A DNA stretch of 64,000 nucleotides from Comamonas sp. B21-038. Lineage in GTDB: Bacteria > Pseudomonadota > Gammaproteobacteria > Burkholderiales > Burkholderiaceae_C. Under the pieces are notes generated by a model. The model saw nothing but the letters and a program-made list of their open reading frames with translations, did not search any database and was not told the DNA's origin. Numbering within the stretch: the first letter of the stretch is position 1; each line of letters begins with the position of its first letter. The stretch spans positions 3,038,001 through 3,102,000 of the forward strand of contig NZ_CP092462.1 in NCBI RefSeq assembly GCF_022387135.1, in the 5' to 3' direction. This document shows, piece after piece, positions 43,273 to 52,352 of the stretch. The position numbers and the translations under genes were made by a program.

Positions 43273-43294
43273 CACGCCAGCCCATGCTGGCGTG
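43273..43294 (-). other. Strong intercistronic hairpin between the two Bmp genes
   Basis: Perfect 9-bp stem CACGCCAGC / GCTGGCGTG around CCAT, located 21 bp after the upstream Bmp stop. No T run follows, so it looks like an mRNA-stabilising or attenuating stem that would raise expression of the upstream binding protein relative to downstream genes. Confidence 0.65.
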
Positions 43295-43314
43295 ACCGGG
43301 CACCGCAGCCCCGC

Positions 43315-44463
43315 TTATTTGGCGCCAGGCACGGCCCCTTCGATGCCCTTGACATAGAAGTTGATGCCGCGCAGGAACGCATCATCGCCCACCACGCCAC
43401 TGGCCAGCACTTCCTGGCCCTTGTTGTCCAAGATCGGGCCGGTCCAGACAGCGAAGCTGCCGTCCTTCAGGCCTTGCTTGGCCTTCTCGACCTTGTCCTT
43501 GGCTTCCTGCGGCACCTGGTCGGCGATCTTGACCAGGTCCATCGCGCCTTCCTTCACGCCCCACCAGAAGTTGCCGGATTGCCATTTGCCAGCCAGGGTG
43601 TCCTCGACCACCTTGCTGTAGTAAGGCGTCCAGTCGATCACGGCCGAGCCCAGGTGGGCCTTGGGTGCGAAGGCGCTCATGTCGCCGTCCTTGCCAAAAG
43701 CGTAGACGCCGCGCTCTTCGGCGGTCTTGAGGACGGCCGGCGAGTTGGTGTTCTGGTACATCACGTCCACGCCGCCGTTGATCAGGCTGGTGGCCGCTTC
43801 CGACTCCTTGGGCGGTGCGAACCATTCGTTCACCCAGACCACCTTGGCCTGGATGCTGGGGTCCACGCTCTGCGCGCCCAGCACAAAACTGTTGATGTTG
43901 CGCACCACTTCCGGAATCGGCACCGATGCGACCACACCGACAGTCTTGGTCTTTGTCATCGAGCCGGCCACGATACCGGCCAGATAGGCGCCTTCGAAGG
44001 TCTTGCTGTCATAGACCGCCACGTTGTCGGCCTGCTTGTAGCCGGTGGCGTGCTCAAACTTAACATTGGGCAGATCGGCGGCGGCCTTCTGCACAAACTC
44101 CTGGTAGCCGAAGCTGGTCGCAAAAATGAGCTTGTTGCCCTGGCCTGCCATGTCGCGCAGCACGCGCTCGGCATCGGCCGATTCGGGCACGCTCTCGACC
44201 ATCGAGGTCTCGATCTTGTCGCCGAACTTCTGCGCAATCGCCTTGCGCGCCAACTCGTGCTGGAAGGTCCAGCCGCCGTCGCCAATCGGGCTCACATACA
44301 TGAAGCTGACCTTGAGCTTGTCGCCAGCGGGAGCGGCGGCCGCCGGCGCGGGCGCCGCAGGGGCCGCGGGCTCTTCCTTCTTGCCACAGGCAGTCAGCGC
44401 TGCCACAGAGAGGGCCGACAGGCCGATCAGCTTGATCACGGAGCGCTTGCGCACGGTTTGCAT
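43315..44463 (-). CDS. Bmp-family nucleoside/purine-binding lipoprotein, copy 1
   Basis: A 382-residue receptor with lipobox LTAC and the same domain plan as its paralog: KVSFMYVSPIGDGGWTFQHE, FEGAYLAGIVAGSMTKTKTV, NEWFAPPKESEAATSLINGG and WWGVKEGAMDLV. The ATG at 44463 (MQTVRKRSVIKLIG) gives a standard lipoprotein signal. It follows the second permease gene by 77 bp, which makes it part of the ABC operon. Bmp receptors in other bacteria bind purine nucleosides or bases. Confidence 0.92.
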   Translation of the reverse strand: MQTVRKRSVIKLIGLSALSVAALTACGKKEEPAAPAAPAPAAAAPAGDKLKVSFMYVSPIGDGGWTFQHELARKAIAQKFGDKIETSMVESVPESADAERVLRDMAGQGNKLIFATSFGYQEFVQKAAADLPNVKFEHATGYKQADNVAVYDSKTFEGAYLAGIVAGSMTKTKTVGVVASVPIPEVVRNINSFVLGAQSVDPSIQAKVVWVNEWFAPPKESEAATSLINGGVDVMYQNTNSPAVLKTAEERGVYAFGKDGDMSAFAPKAHLGSAVIDWTPYYSKVVEDTLAGKWQSGNFWWGVKEGAMDLVKIADQVPQEAKDKVEKAKQGLKDGSFAVWTGPILDNKGQEVLASGVVGDDAFLRGINFYVKGIEGAVPGAK

Positions 44464-44540
44464 GGATGAATCCTTGGTTTTTATGAAAATGAACGAAAGC
44501 CGGGCCGTTGTTATCGTTATGGGCGCGTGGTGACACGCGC

Positions 44541-45461
44541 TTATGAACCCGGGTAGAAAGGCTTGCCCAAAGAGGCAGGCATATTGGCGCGAATCCAGGT
44601 CGGATTGCGCGAGATCAGCACCAGCACCACGATGGTGGCCAGGTAAGGCAGCATCGACAGCAGCTGGCTGGCCAGTTGCACGCCGCTGGCCTGCAGGTGG
44701 AACTGCAACATGGTCACACCACCGAACAGGTAGGCGCCCAGTAGCACCCGTGCGGGGCGCCAGGTGGCAAAGGTGGTCAGCGCCAGCGCAATCCAGCCCC
44801 GGCCCGAGACCATGCCTTCGACCCACAGGGGGGTGTAGACCGTCGAGATGTAGGCACCAGCCAGGCCACACATCGCGCCGCCGAACACCACCGCCATCAG
44901 GCGGATGCGGCGCACCGGGTAGCCCAGCGCATGGGCGGATGTGGGCGATTCACCGACGGCACGCAGCACCAGACCGGCGCGGGTGCGGTAGAGGAACCAC
45001 ATCATCACCAGCACCAGCGCCATCGCGCCATACACCAGCGGATGCAGCGTGAACAGCGCCGGGCCCAGCAGCGGGATATCGGCCAGGCCAGGAATCGCGT
45101 ACTTGGGCAGGCTGGGCAGCTTGGCCTGCACGTAGGACAGGCCCACAAAGGCCGAGAAGCCCGCGCCAAACAGCGACAGTGCCAGACCGGTGGCGTACTG
45201 GTTGGTATTGAGCCAGATCACCAGCACGCCAAAGATGGCGGCCAGCACAGCGCCCGCGAGCATGCCCGCGCCAAAGCCCAGCCAGGTGCTGCCGGTGTGG
45301 ACCACGGTGGCAAAACCGGCGATGGCCGCGCACAGCATCATGCCCTCGGCACCCAGGTTGACGATGCCGGCCTTCTCATTGATCAGCAGGCCCAGCGCGG
45401 CCAGCGCCAACACGGTGCCGGCACTCAAGGTGGCGCCCAAAAGCAGTGCATAGGATTCCAT
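44541..45461 (-). CDS. Nucleoside-type ABC transporter permease, second subunit
   Basis: A 306-residue inner-membrane permease of the branched-chain/ribose-like family. LGLLINEKAGIVNLGAEGMM near the N-terminus is the signature shared by nucleoside ABC permeases of the YufQ/NupC type. About eight to nine hydrophobic segments follow, and the GESPTSAHALGYPVRRIRLM loop contacts the ATPase. Its ATG at 45461 overlaps the stop of the preceding permease (TGATG), and GGGAGG is placed just before it. Confidence 0.92.
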   Translation of the reverse strand: MESYALLLGATLSAGTVLALAALGLLINEKAGIVNLGAEGMMLCAAIAGFATVVHTGSTWLGFGAGMLAGAVLAAIFGVLVIWLNTNQYATGLALSLFGAGFSAFVGLSYVQAKLPSLPKYAIPGLADIPLLGPALFTLHPLVYGAMALVLVMMWFLYRTRAGLVLRAVGESPTSAHALGYPVRRIRLMAVVFGGAMCGLAGAYISTVYTPLWVEGMVSGRGWIALALTTFATWRPARVLLGAYLFGGVTMLQFHLQASGVQLASQLLSMLPYLATIVVLVLISRNPTWIRANMPASLGKPFYPGS

Positions 45462-46543
45462 CACAGGCCTCCCTTCACTGCGGCGCGCGATGCCACCCAA
45501 CGCAGGCGGTAGACGACCAGGGTGTCACAGGCCAGCAACGTGAACAGCAGCAGCCCCTGGAAAACGCCGGTCAGGGCCTTGGGCAGACCCAGGCGCGACT
45601 GCGCCAGCTCGCCGCCGATATAGAACATGCTCATAAGAATCGCGGAGAAAACCATGCCCACCGGATGCAGGCGGCCGACAAAGGCGACGATGATGGCGGC
45701 AAAGCCGTAGCCAGCGGGCACATAGGGGGTGAGCTGGCCCAACGGGCCGGCCACTTCCAGCGCGCCAGCCAGACCTGCGGTGGCGCCCGAGATCATCAGC
45801 GCCGTCCACAGGGCCTTGCGCGACGAGAAGCCGGCATAGCGGGCCGCCGATGGTGCCAGGCCCCCCACCTGCTGCGCCAGCCCGGCACGGGTGCGGAACA
45901 GGTAGACCCACAGCAGCGCCGCACCGGCCAACGCGATCAGCACGCCGATGTTCATGCGCATGCCTTGCACCAGTTTGGGGATTTGGGTGATCTTCTCGAA
46001 GCTCTTGGTCTGCGGGAAGTTGTAGCCCATCGGGTCCTTCCAGGGCCCGTAGACCAGGTAGCCCAGCACCAGGGTCGCGACATAGACCAGCATCAGGCTG
46101 ACCAGAATCTCGTTGGCATTGAAGCGGTCGCGCAGCCAGGCAACGATGCCGGCCCAGACCATGCCGCCGAGCATGCCGGCCAGCAGGATGACGGGCACGA
46201 TCCAGGGGCCGGTGTTCTTGTCGGCCAGCAAGGCCATGCCGCCCGCAGCCACGGCGCCGATGACGAACTGGCCTTCGGCACCAATGTTCCACACATTGGA
46301 GCGGAAGCAGACGGCCAGACCCAGCGCAATCAGCAACAGCGGCGTGGCCTTCATCGTCAATTCGCCCAGCGCATAGCCGGACTTGATCGGTTCCCAGAAA
46401 AAGGCCTGCAGGCCCTTGACGGGGTCCTTGCCCAGCAGCACGAACAGGCCCACACCGATCAGCACCGTGATCAGCAAGGCCAGCACCGGTGAGCCAAAGG
46501 TCCAGAAGCGCGAGGCCTGCGGGCGTTGCTCCAGCTTAAGCAT
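45461..46543 (-). CDS. Nucleoside-type ABC transporter permease, first subunit
   Basis: A 360-residue inner-membrane permease. KATPLLLIALGLAVCFRSNV followed by WNIGAEGQFVIGAVAAGGMA is the hallmark block of the YufP/NupB-type subunit. The cytoplasmic loop VGGLAPSAARYAGFSSRKAL precedes GATAGLAGALEVAGPLGQL. The ATG at 46543 overlaps the ATPase stop (ATGCTTAA), so translation is coupled. The frame is open further upstream only antisense to nothing useful and within the ATPase gene. Confidence 0.92.
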   Translation of the reverse strand: MLKLEQRPQASRFWTFGSPVLALLITVLIGVGLFVLLGKDPVKGLQAFFWEPIKSGYALGELTMKATPLLLIALGLAVCFRSNVWNIGAEGQFVIGAVAAGGMALLADKNTGPWIVPVILLAGMLGGMVWAGIVAWLRDRFNANEILVSLMLVYVATLVLGYLVYGPWKDPMGYNFPQTKSFEKITQIPKLVQGMRMNIGVLIALAGAALLWVYLFRTRAGLAQQVGGLAPSAARYAGFSSRKALWTALMISGATAGLAGALEVAGPLGQLTPYVPAGYGFAAIIVAFVGRLHPVGMVFSAILMSMFYIGGELAQSRLGLPKALTGVFQGLLLFTLLACDTLVVYRLRWVASRAAVKGGL

Positions 46544-48131
46544 GGTGGCGGCCCTCCTCGGCAGCAACCGCAGCAGCGGCAGCCGGGGCAGCACTGCGGC
46601 CATCCCAGAGTCCACTCATCCATTCGCCGATCAGCTGCACCGAGGCATCGGCCCGCGCCACCGATGGCGACAGGCGGCCCTTGGCGATCACATGCAGGCG
46701 GTCACTGATTTCAAACAATTCTTCCAACTCCTCACTGAGCACCAGCACGGCGCAGCCTGCATCGCGCAGCGCCAGGATTTCGCCCCGGATCTGCGCGGCC
46801 GCACCCACATCGACCCCCCAGGTAGGCTGGGAGACGATCAGCAGGCGGGGCTTGGCATCGATCTCCCGGCCCACGATGAACTTTTGCAGGTTGCCGCCCG
46901 AGAGCGACTGCGCACTTGCATGCGGCCCACCGGCCTTGACGCCAAAGCGCGCAATGATGCCGCGTGCCATCTGGTCGAGCTGGCCCATGCGCAGCCAGCC
47001 GCCGGCCCCCAGCATTTCGTTGCGCGTCAGCACCAGGTTGTGCGCCAGGCTCATGCTGGGCACGGCGCCCCGCCCCAGGCGTTCTTCGGGCACAAAATGC
47101 AGGCCCAGTGCACGGCGCTGGCCCGGGCCCATGCGCCCCATCGGCGTGGCATCCATCAACACGGCCTGCGGCTCGGCGCGCATGTCTTCGCCCGAGAGCG
47201 CATACATCAGCTCCTTCTGGCCATTGCCGGAGACGCCGGCAATCCCGACCACCTCGCCGGCGCGCACCTGCAGCGAAATGCCGTCGAGATCCACGCCAAA
47301 AGGGTCCTGCCGGGCCAGGCGCAGCTGCTGCACCGCCAACACGGTTGCGCCCGCCTGGCTGGGGCGCAGCTCCAGCATCGGCGGCTCGGCGCCAATCATC
47401 AGCCGCGACAGTGAGGCATTGCTTTGCGCGCGTGGATCACATTCGCCGGTCACCTCGCCGCCGCGCATCACCGTACAGGCGGTGCACAGCGCGCGGATTT
47501 CATGGAGCTTGTGGCTGATATAGAGAATGCTGCAGCCCTCGGCGGCCAGCTTGCGCAGCACGATGAACAGCTTCTCGACCGCCTGCGGCGTGAGCACCGA
47601 GGTCGGCTCGTCAAGGATCAGCAGCCGGGGCCGGGTCAGCAGCCCCCGGATGATCTCCACCCGCTGCATCTCACCCACCGACAGGCTGTGCACCGGGCGC
47701 ACAGGGTCGATGTCCAGGCCATATTCACTGGCCACCTCGGTGATGCGAGCAGTCACTTCCGCCAGCGACATGCGCTTGTCCTGGCCCAGCCAGACATTCT
47801 CGGCGACGGTCAAGGTATCGAACAGGCTGAAATGCTGGAACACCATGCTGATGCCCAGCTGGCGCGCCTCCTGCGGGTTGCGGACCAGTACCGGCTGGCC
47901 ATCGACCAGGATCTGGCCCTCGTCGGGCTTGACCGAGCCGTAGATGATCTTCATCAACGTGGACTTGCCAGCGCCGTTCTCGCCCAGCACGGCGTGGATT
48001 TCCCCGGCCCGTACTTTCAACGATACTTTGTTATTGGCTACAACCGCTGGGTAGCGCTTGGTGATGCCGATCAGCTGTAACCGGGGTGCGGCCGCACCAT
48101 CGGTTGTCGGTGTCGGGGTCTGTTCTGTCAT
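46536..48131 (-). CDS. Nucleoside-type ABC transporter ATPase (tandem domains)
   Basis: A 531-residue protein with two nucleotide-binding domains. Domain 1 has Walker A GENGAGKST, signature LSVGEMQRVEI and Walker B LLILDEPTSVLTP, all active. Domain 2 is degenerate, as is usual for sugar/nucleoside ATPases: its Walker A is GVSGNGQKEL, its signature is LSGGNLQKF, and its Walker B LLIVSQPTWGVDVG lacks the catalytic Glu (Gln). It energises uptake of purine nucleosides or bases bound by the two Bmp lipoproteins. The ATG at 48131 (MTEQTP) is chosen over a TTG three codons upstream. It lies 62 bp after the LysR gene on the same strand. Confidence 0.93.
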   Translation of the reverse strand: MTEQTPTPTTDGAAAPRLQLIGITKRYPAVVANNKVSLKVRAGEIHAVLGENGAGKSTLMKIIYGSVKPDEGQILVDGQPVLVRNPQEARQLGISMVFQHFSLFDTLTVAENVWLGQDKRMSLAEVTARITEVASEYGLDIDPVRPVHSLSVGEMQRVEIIRGLLTRPRLLILDEPTSVLTPQAVEKLFIVLRKLAAEGCSILYISHKLHEIRALCTACTVMRGGEVTGECDPRAQSNASLSRLMIGAEPPMLELRPSQAGATVLAVQQLRLARQDPFGVDLDGISLQVRAGEVVGIAGVSGNGQKELMYALSGEDMRAEPQAVLMDATPMGRMGPGQRRALGLHFVPEERLGRGAVPSMSLAHNLVLTRNEMLGAGGWLRMGQLDQMARGIIARFGVKAGGPHASAQSLSGGNLQKFIVGREIDAKPRLLIVSQPTWGVDVGAAAQIRGEILALRDAGCAVLVLSEELEELFEISDRLHVIAKGRLSPSVARADASVQLIGEWMSGLWDGRSAAPAAAAAVAAEEGRHHA

Positions 48132-48193
48132 GGGCGGCAATTGTCCCTCAAATTGTTACCCGAGCGCGGGATAAAACGCGAAGATGCACTCAC

Positions 48194-49141
48194 TCACGGC
48201 GAATAGGCCACCGGGCTTCGCAGCGCCAGAGCGGTTTTTTTCAGGCAGCTGCGCAGCCAGATGGCCGCCTCGGAGGCATGGCTGCGCGCATGCCAGAGCA
48301 GGTAGTAGTCGAGCGGCGGCAGCGCCAGTGGGCATTCCAGGATCGCCAGCGCATGCTTGTCGGCAAAGCGCTCGCAGAACTGGCGTCCCGTGGTCAGCAC
48401 AAGCAAGCTCGATGCCACCATCGCCGGTATCGCACTGAAATGGGCGCAGCGCGCCATGATGCGCCGCTCCAGGCCCAGCGCATCCAGCCGGGCGTCGATG
48501 ATGCCGCGCGCGCCGGGGTGGGTCGCCGTCGGTGCAATGTGCTCAGCCTGCAGCCAGGCCTGCACATCCCAGCCGCGCCGCACTGCTGGATGGCGGCGGC
48601 TCACGAGGCTCACCACCTCGTCGCTCATCAGGCTGGTCATGTGCAGGTCTCCGGTAGGCTGCAACCAGTTGCCCACCACCACGTCGATGTCGCCATTGGC
48701 GAGCTGGGCGTGGTAGTGCGTCTCGGGCGACAGCGGGTAGATCTCCACCACGCACAGCGGCGCTTCTGCCTTGATGCGCGCCACCAGCGCCGGCAGAAAC
48801 AGCGGATCGAAGTAATCACTCGCTGCAATGCGAAAAGTGCGGGTCGCCGTCTGCGGGTCAAAATCACGTGCATCACTGAACAGGCCTTCGGCCGCGCGCA
48901 GGATCGCAGCAGCGGGCTCGACCATGCGCTGGCCCTTGTCGGTGGGCATCATCGCCGCGCCCGAGCGCACCAGCAACGGATCGCCGGCCAGATCGCGCAG
49001 CCGCTTGAGCGCGGCCGATACCGCCGGCTGGTACATGCCCAGCCGCAAGGCCGCCCGCGAGACGCTGCGCTCGGTCAGCACCGTGTGCAGCACCCGGATC
49101 AGGTGCAGGTCAATCTTGTCAAACAGGGCTTGGTCGCGCAT
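48194..49141 (-). CDS. LysR-family regulator at the head of the purine operon
   Basis: A LysR regulator of the NodD/NahR-like group (315 residues from ATG 49141; a second ATG at 49219 would add 26). The DNA-binding segment is LHLIRVLHTVLTERSVSRAA then LRLGMYQPAVSAALKRLRDL. The ligand domain starts near RTFRIAASDYFDPLFLPALV. Neither start has a clear ribosome-binding site. It runs in the same direction as the ABC/Rieske/deaminase genes and ends 62 bp before them. It may be co-transcribed and probably controls them in response to a purine; this is inferred from position. Confidence 0.82.
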   Translation of the reverse strand: MRDQALFDKIDLHLIRVLHTVLTERSVSRAALRLGMYQPAVSAALKRLRDLAGDPLLVRSGAAMMPTDKGQRMVEPAAAILRAAEGLFSDARDFDPQTATRTFRIAASDYFDPLFLPALVARIKAEAPLCVVEIYPLSPETHYHAQLANGDIDVVVGNWLQPTGDLHMTSLMSDEVVSLVSRRHPAVRRGWDVQAWLQAEHIAPTATHPGARGIIDARLDALGLERRIMARCAHFSAIPAMVASSLLVLTTGRQFCERFADKHALAILECPLALPPLDYYLLWHARSHASEAAIWLRSCLKKTALALRSPVAYSP

Positions 49142-49313
49142 GCGGGTGTGGGGAACGTGTGCAGGATCTCTACACTGCCGTGTGGCGAGATCATCGATAC
49201 ATTCTCGAAATGTGGACATTCAAGCTTATCAGCCGAGGCCGGCCAGCCATCCCGGTTGTTACCCCAAGCTGTGGCAACAGCCCCTCAGTGTCCCGCCCAC
49301 GCAGTGCTTCCCT

Positions 49314-51380
49314 TCAGGCTGCCTTGGCCTCGCGCCAGCAGGCGCGGTTGCCGCCCTGGCGTTTGGCGCTGTAGCTGGCCATGTCGGCCGCGCGCACCGC
49401 CTGCAGCGCATCGGCAAACGAGGCATCGATCTGCAGCAGCCCGATGCTGACGGTGACGACAAAGTGCTTGCTGCGCAGCTGGGGCTCCCAGTTCTGCAAG
49501 GTGTCGCACAGCTGGGCAGCCAGCTCATGCGCCTTTTCGCGGCTGCACTGGCGCAGCACCAGTGCGAACTTGTCGCCTGCCACGCGTGCCGCATAGCCCT
49601 GGAAGGGTTGCAGCAGCTGCAGCTGGCGTGCCACATGCTGGAGCACCAGGTCGCCCTGGGCATGGCCGGCCAGGGTATTGATGGCCGACATGTTATCGAC
49701 ATTCACATAGAACAGCACCGGCGCGCTCGGCGACGACTCATCGAGTCCCTGGCGCCGCGCCTGCAGCAGGGCCGTCAGGTGCAGCAGCAAGGCATCGTAG
49801 TTGGGCAGCAGGGTCAGCTTGTCCATGCGGCTGGGCGACTGCGCGGCCACCCGGGCCTGGCCGGCGCGCACAAAACACCAGCGCAATTCCGGTCCTGCCT
49901 CGGCAATGTTCACCAGATGCAGGCTGACCATGACCGGCGCCCCTGACTGGTGGCGCAGCACCACGCTGGTCTCGGCACTGCCCAGACGCTCTAGATCCGG
50001 TGCGAGCTGCTCCCAGGCCAGGTCAAAGTCCTGGTCGGCCATCGCCAGCATGCGCACCGGCTGGCCTTGCAGATCCTGGCGGCTGTAGCCCAGCAGATGG
50101 GCCAGCGCCTGCGACACCTGCTGGATCTGGTCTCCCTGCAGCAGCAAAAAGGAAAATCGCGCATATGCGAGCACGCTCTCGGCCAGCTGCTGCTGCTGGC
50201 GCAACTGCTCGGACAGCGAGTCGCGCTGCTGGCCCAGCTCATGCAGGTGCATGCCCATGCGGTCAATCTCGTCCGGCAGCGGACCGCTTGCCGAGTCCGA
50301 AGCATCCACGGGCCCGGAGGCGAGCGCCAGTACCGGCGCAGGCGCCACGGGCAGCGGCGTCTGGGCGACCAGCTGCTTGAAGCGCCGGCTATGTCCCCAC
50401 AGCCACAGCCAGGTCAGTGCCGCCAGCGCCACCGGCAGCAGCAGCAACCACCACCAGCTGCGCCACTGCCGCCCCCAGCTTTGCAGACTCTGGTCATGCG
50501 GCATCACGCGCACCACCAGCCAGCGGGCCGCAGGCATCTGCGCCACGCTGACGACATGCGGCGCCAGCCACCAGGAATGGGCGGTCAGTGCGCCCCCGTT
50601 GGCCGTGCGCTCGCGCCACAGCTGCAGCGCTTGCGCCAGCATACTGTCGCTGTCGGCCGGGCCCAGTACGCGGGTTGGGTCCGGGTGGGAGATGAGCACA
50701 CCGCTGGCCGTCATCAGCACCAGCTGTCCGCTGTCGGGCGGTGTGATCGCCAGCGACACCGGCAGCAGGCTTTGAGACTGCAGGCGCAGCACGCCGGCCA
50801 TCGCCCCCTGCACGGCGCCCTGCTTGTCGCGCAGCGGAATGCCCAGCGCAATGCTGGGCCCGCCGGAGGCACTTCTGAAGGGCTCGGACACGAGGGGCTT
50901 GCCATCGACGATGACCCGGCGCAGCACGTCGCGCTCTGCAGGCTCCACAGCCTCGTCGCCCTGGCCCGCGTCGCGCACCTGGCGCCTGACCACTTCGGCG
51001 CCGCGCGCAAACACCAGACTGTCGAAGTAGCGGGTGGCCGTGCCGCCCTGGTCCAGCAGCGGCGGCGGCTGGGACGCCGGGCCCTGCACCCAGGGTGCGG
51101 CAGCTTCGGCGAGGGTGCCGAGCACCTTCTGGCTTTGCTCGAGCTTGCTGCCCATCAGCCTGGCGAGCATCTCGGTCTCATCGGCCTGCTGGGCCGAGAG
51201 CTGGGTAATGACGGTCTGCTGGCTCGCGTGGATCGCCAGCCACTGCACCAGCGCCGTGCCCAGCAGCACCATCAACGGCACCACCACCCAGAGCCGCCAC
51301 AGCCAGGGTCCGGCCGTCTCGCGCAGGCCTTCTGCCGCAGGGGGAGGATCGGGCTGCCAATGCACCTGCCGGCCATCCAT
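49314..51380 (-). CDS. Membrane sensor with degenerate GGDEF domain (AGDKF)
   Basis: A 688-residue signalling protein. A hydrophobic helix at ~28-50 and another at ~320-345 (WWWLLLLPVALAALTWLWLW) bracket a periplasmic sensor of about 270 residues, consistent with a Cache-type domain. A PAS-like segment follows (~400-520), then a GGDEF-fold domain whose active-site loop reads AGDKF at 601-605 in place of GGDEF. The usual DxLTGLPNR start is also altered to DKLTLLPNYDALL. Diguanylate cyclase activity is therefore unlikely; it may bind nucleotide or act as a scaffold. No EAL domain is present. Monocistronic. Confidence 0.85.
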   Translation of the reverse strand: MDGRQVHWQPDPPPAAEGLRETAGPWLWRLWVVVPLMVLLGTALVQWLAIHASQQTVITQLSAQQADETEMLARLMGSKLEQSQKVLGTLAEAAAPWVQGPASQPPPLLDQGGTATRYFDSLVFARGAEVVRRQVRDAGQGDEAVEPAERDVLRRVIVDGKPLVSEPFRSASGGPSIALGIPLRDKQGAVQGAMAGVLRLQSQSLLPVSLAITPPDSGQLVLMTASGVLISHPDPTRVLGPADSDSMLAQALQLWRERTANGGALTAHSWWLAPHVVSVAQMPAARWLVVRVMPHDQSLQSWGRQWRSWWWLLLLPVALAALTWLWLWGHSRRFKQLVAQTPLPVAPAPVLALASGPVDASDSASGPLPDEIDRMGMHLHELGQQRDSLSEQLRQQQQLAESVLAYARFSFLLLQGDQIQQVSQALAHLLGYSRQDLQGQPVRMLAMADQDFDLAWEQLAPDLERLGSAETSVVLRHQSGAPVMVSLHLVNIAEAGPELRWCFVRAGQARVAAQSPSRMDKLTLLPNYDALLLHLTALLQARRQGLDESSPSAPVLFYVNVDNMSAINTLAGHAQGDLVLQHVARQLQLLQPFQGYAARVAGDKFALVLRQCSREKAHELAAQLCDTLQNWEPQLRSKHFVVTVSIGLLQIDASFADALQAVRAADMASYSAKRQGGNRACWREAKAA

Positions 51381-51685
51381 GCCGCGCTACCTGGCCACCA
51401 CGATGGCGGAAACCAGAACCCGGCAATGGCAAATAACAGACTCTGGCATGTGGCGCCTCCTTTCAGCTGCGCACATGTTCGCTGTTTAGCGCCAGCGCCG
51501 GTATCGGGAAAAGACCGGACGGAGGAAACCCGGGTTACACAGGGAGCGGGTGAAGCGCCGCTGCCACGGCCGGAACCGGCGAGGCTAGCGGTGGAGACGG
51601 GGCACCCCAGGCAGCACAGGCCTGCGACAAGGCTGGGCGCGGCCGGCCTGCCAATGCGGTGCCAGCGTTGGGGAGATGGCTTGAA
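51381..51685. other. Intergenic gap without a supported gene
   Basis: The 305 bp between the Crp/Fnr regulator end and the degenerate GGDEF gene start show no convincing reading frame with family-like sequence, and no clear terminator. It presumably holds the promoter of the GGDEF gene. Confidence 0.4.
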
Positions 51686-52303
51686 CTAGGCCTTGGCCAG
51701 CTGGCGCAGCGACTCGGGCTGCGGCAGCCACAGATTCTTGCCCAGGCCGTCGAGCAGGCCCTGGTCGCGCAGCTGGCGCAACACGCGCGAGAGCGTCTCG
51801 GGCGCAATGCCCAGGTGTGCAGCGATCTGGCGCTTGGACTGCCCCAGTTGCACCCGCAAGCCCTTGTCGGCGGGCTCGGCATGCAGCAGCAGCCACTCGG
51901 CGCAGCGCGCCACCGCATCCTGCGCCACCCGGCTGACCGCCAGCGCCGCCTGCTGGCAGTAGCCTTGGGCCATGCTGGCCACCAGGCCCTGGGCCTCTGC
52001 CGGCCATTGCAGCAGGGAGCCGCGCAGTTGTGTCACCGGCACCGCCCGCCATTGCACGGCGGTCTGCGCCACCATGTCCACCGCGCAGGGCTGGCCCGCC
52101 AATGCAGGGGCGGCGTCCAGCCAGCAGGGGCCCTCCATCACGCCCAGCAGGTGGCGCATGCGCCCCTCTTCCTGCACACCAAAGGCGACCGAGCCTTGCT
52201 CCAGGTACAGCACATCCACCAATTGCTGGTGGCGCTGACGCAGCAAGGCACCCGCGCCGGCGCTGATCGGGGCAAATTCATCCAGGCAGAGTAAGTCAGG
52301 CAT
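51686..52303 (-). CDS. Crp/Fnr-family regulator with FNR-type recognition helix but no Fe-S cysteine cluster
   Basis: A 205-residue regulator with an N-terminal effector beta-barrel and a C-terminal winged helix-turn-helix. The helix-turn-helix reads LGQSKRQIAAHLGIAPETLS then RVLRQLRDQGLL; the E-x2-SR pattern is that of FNR/DNR proteins recognising TTGAT-N4-ATCAA. The N-terminal Cys array that carries the oxygen-labile cluster in FNR is absent (isolated Cys residues only), so sensing must differ (for example heme/NO as in DNR). The ATG at 52303 is used. It is divergent from a porin gene, with an FNR-like box 36 bp upstream of its start. Confidence 0.85.
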   Translation of the reverse strand: MPDLLCLDEFAPISAGAGALLRQRHQQLVDVLYLEQGSVAFGVQEEGRMRHLLGVMEGPCWLDAAPALAGQPCAVDMVAQTAVQWRAVPVTQLRGSLLQWPAEAQGLVASMAQGYCQQAALAVSRVAQDAVARCAEWLLLHAEPADKGLRVQLGQSKRQIAAHLGIAPETLSRVLRQLRDQGLLDGLGKNLWLPQPESLRQLAKA

Positions 52304-52338
52304 GGCCCGCACTTTGCCGCGAATGGCGCAGCCGCACA

Positions 52339-52352
52339 TTGAGCTACATCAA
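52339..52352. promoter_or_regulatory. FNR/DNR-type box
   Basis: TTGAGCTACATCAA matches TTGAT-N4-ATCAA at 9 of 10 specified positions. It lies between the Crp/Fnr gene and the porin, 36 bp from the regulator ATG (autoregulation) and about 243 bp from the porin ATG. Confidence 0.65.

Noticed and set aside
46544..46615. Upstream start of the first permease inside the ATPase gene
   Set aside because: The added residues are Arg/Leu/Pro-rich translation of another frame of the ATPase tail; ATG 46543 with the ATGCTTAA overlap is the standard coupled arrangement.
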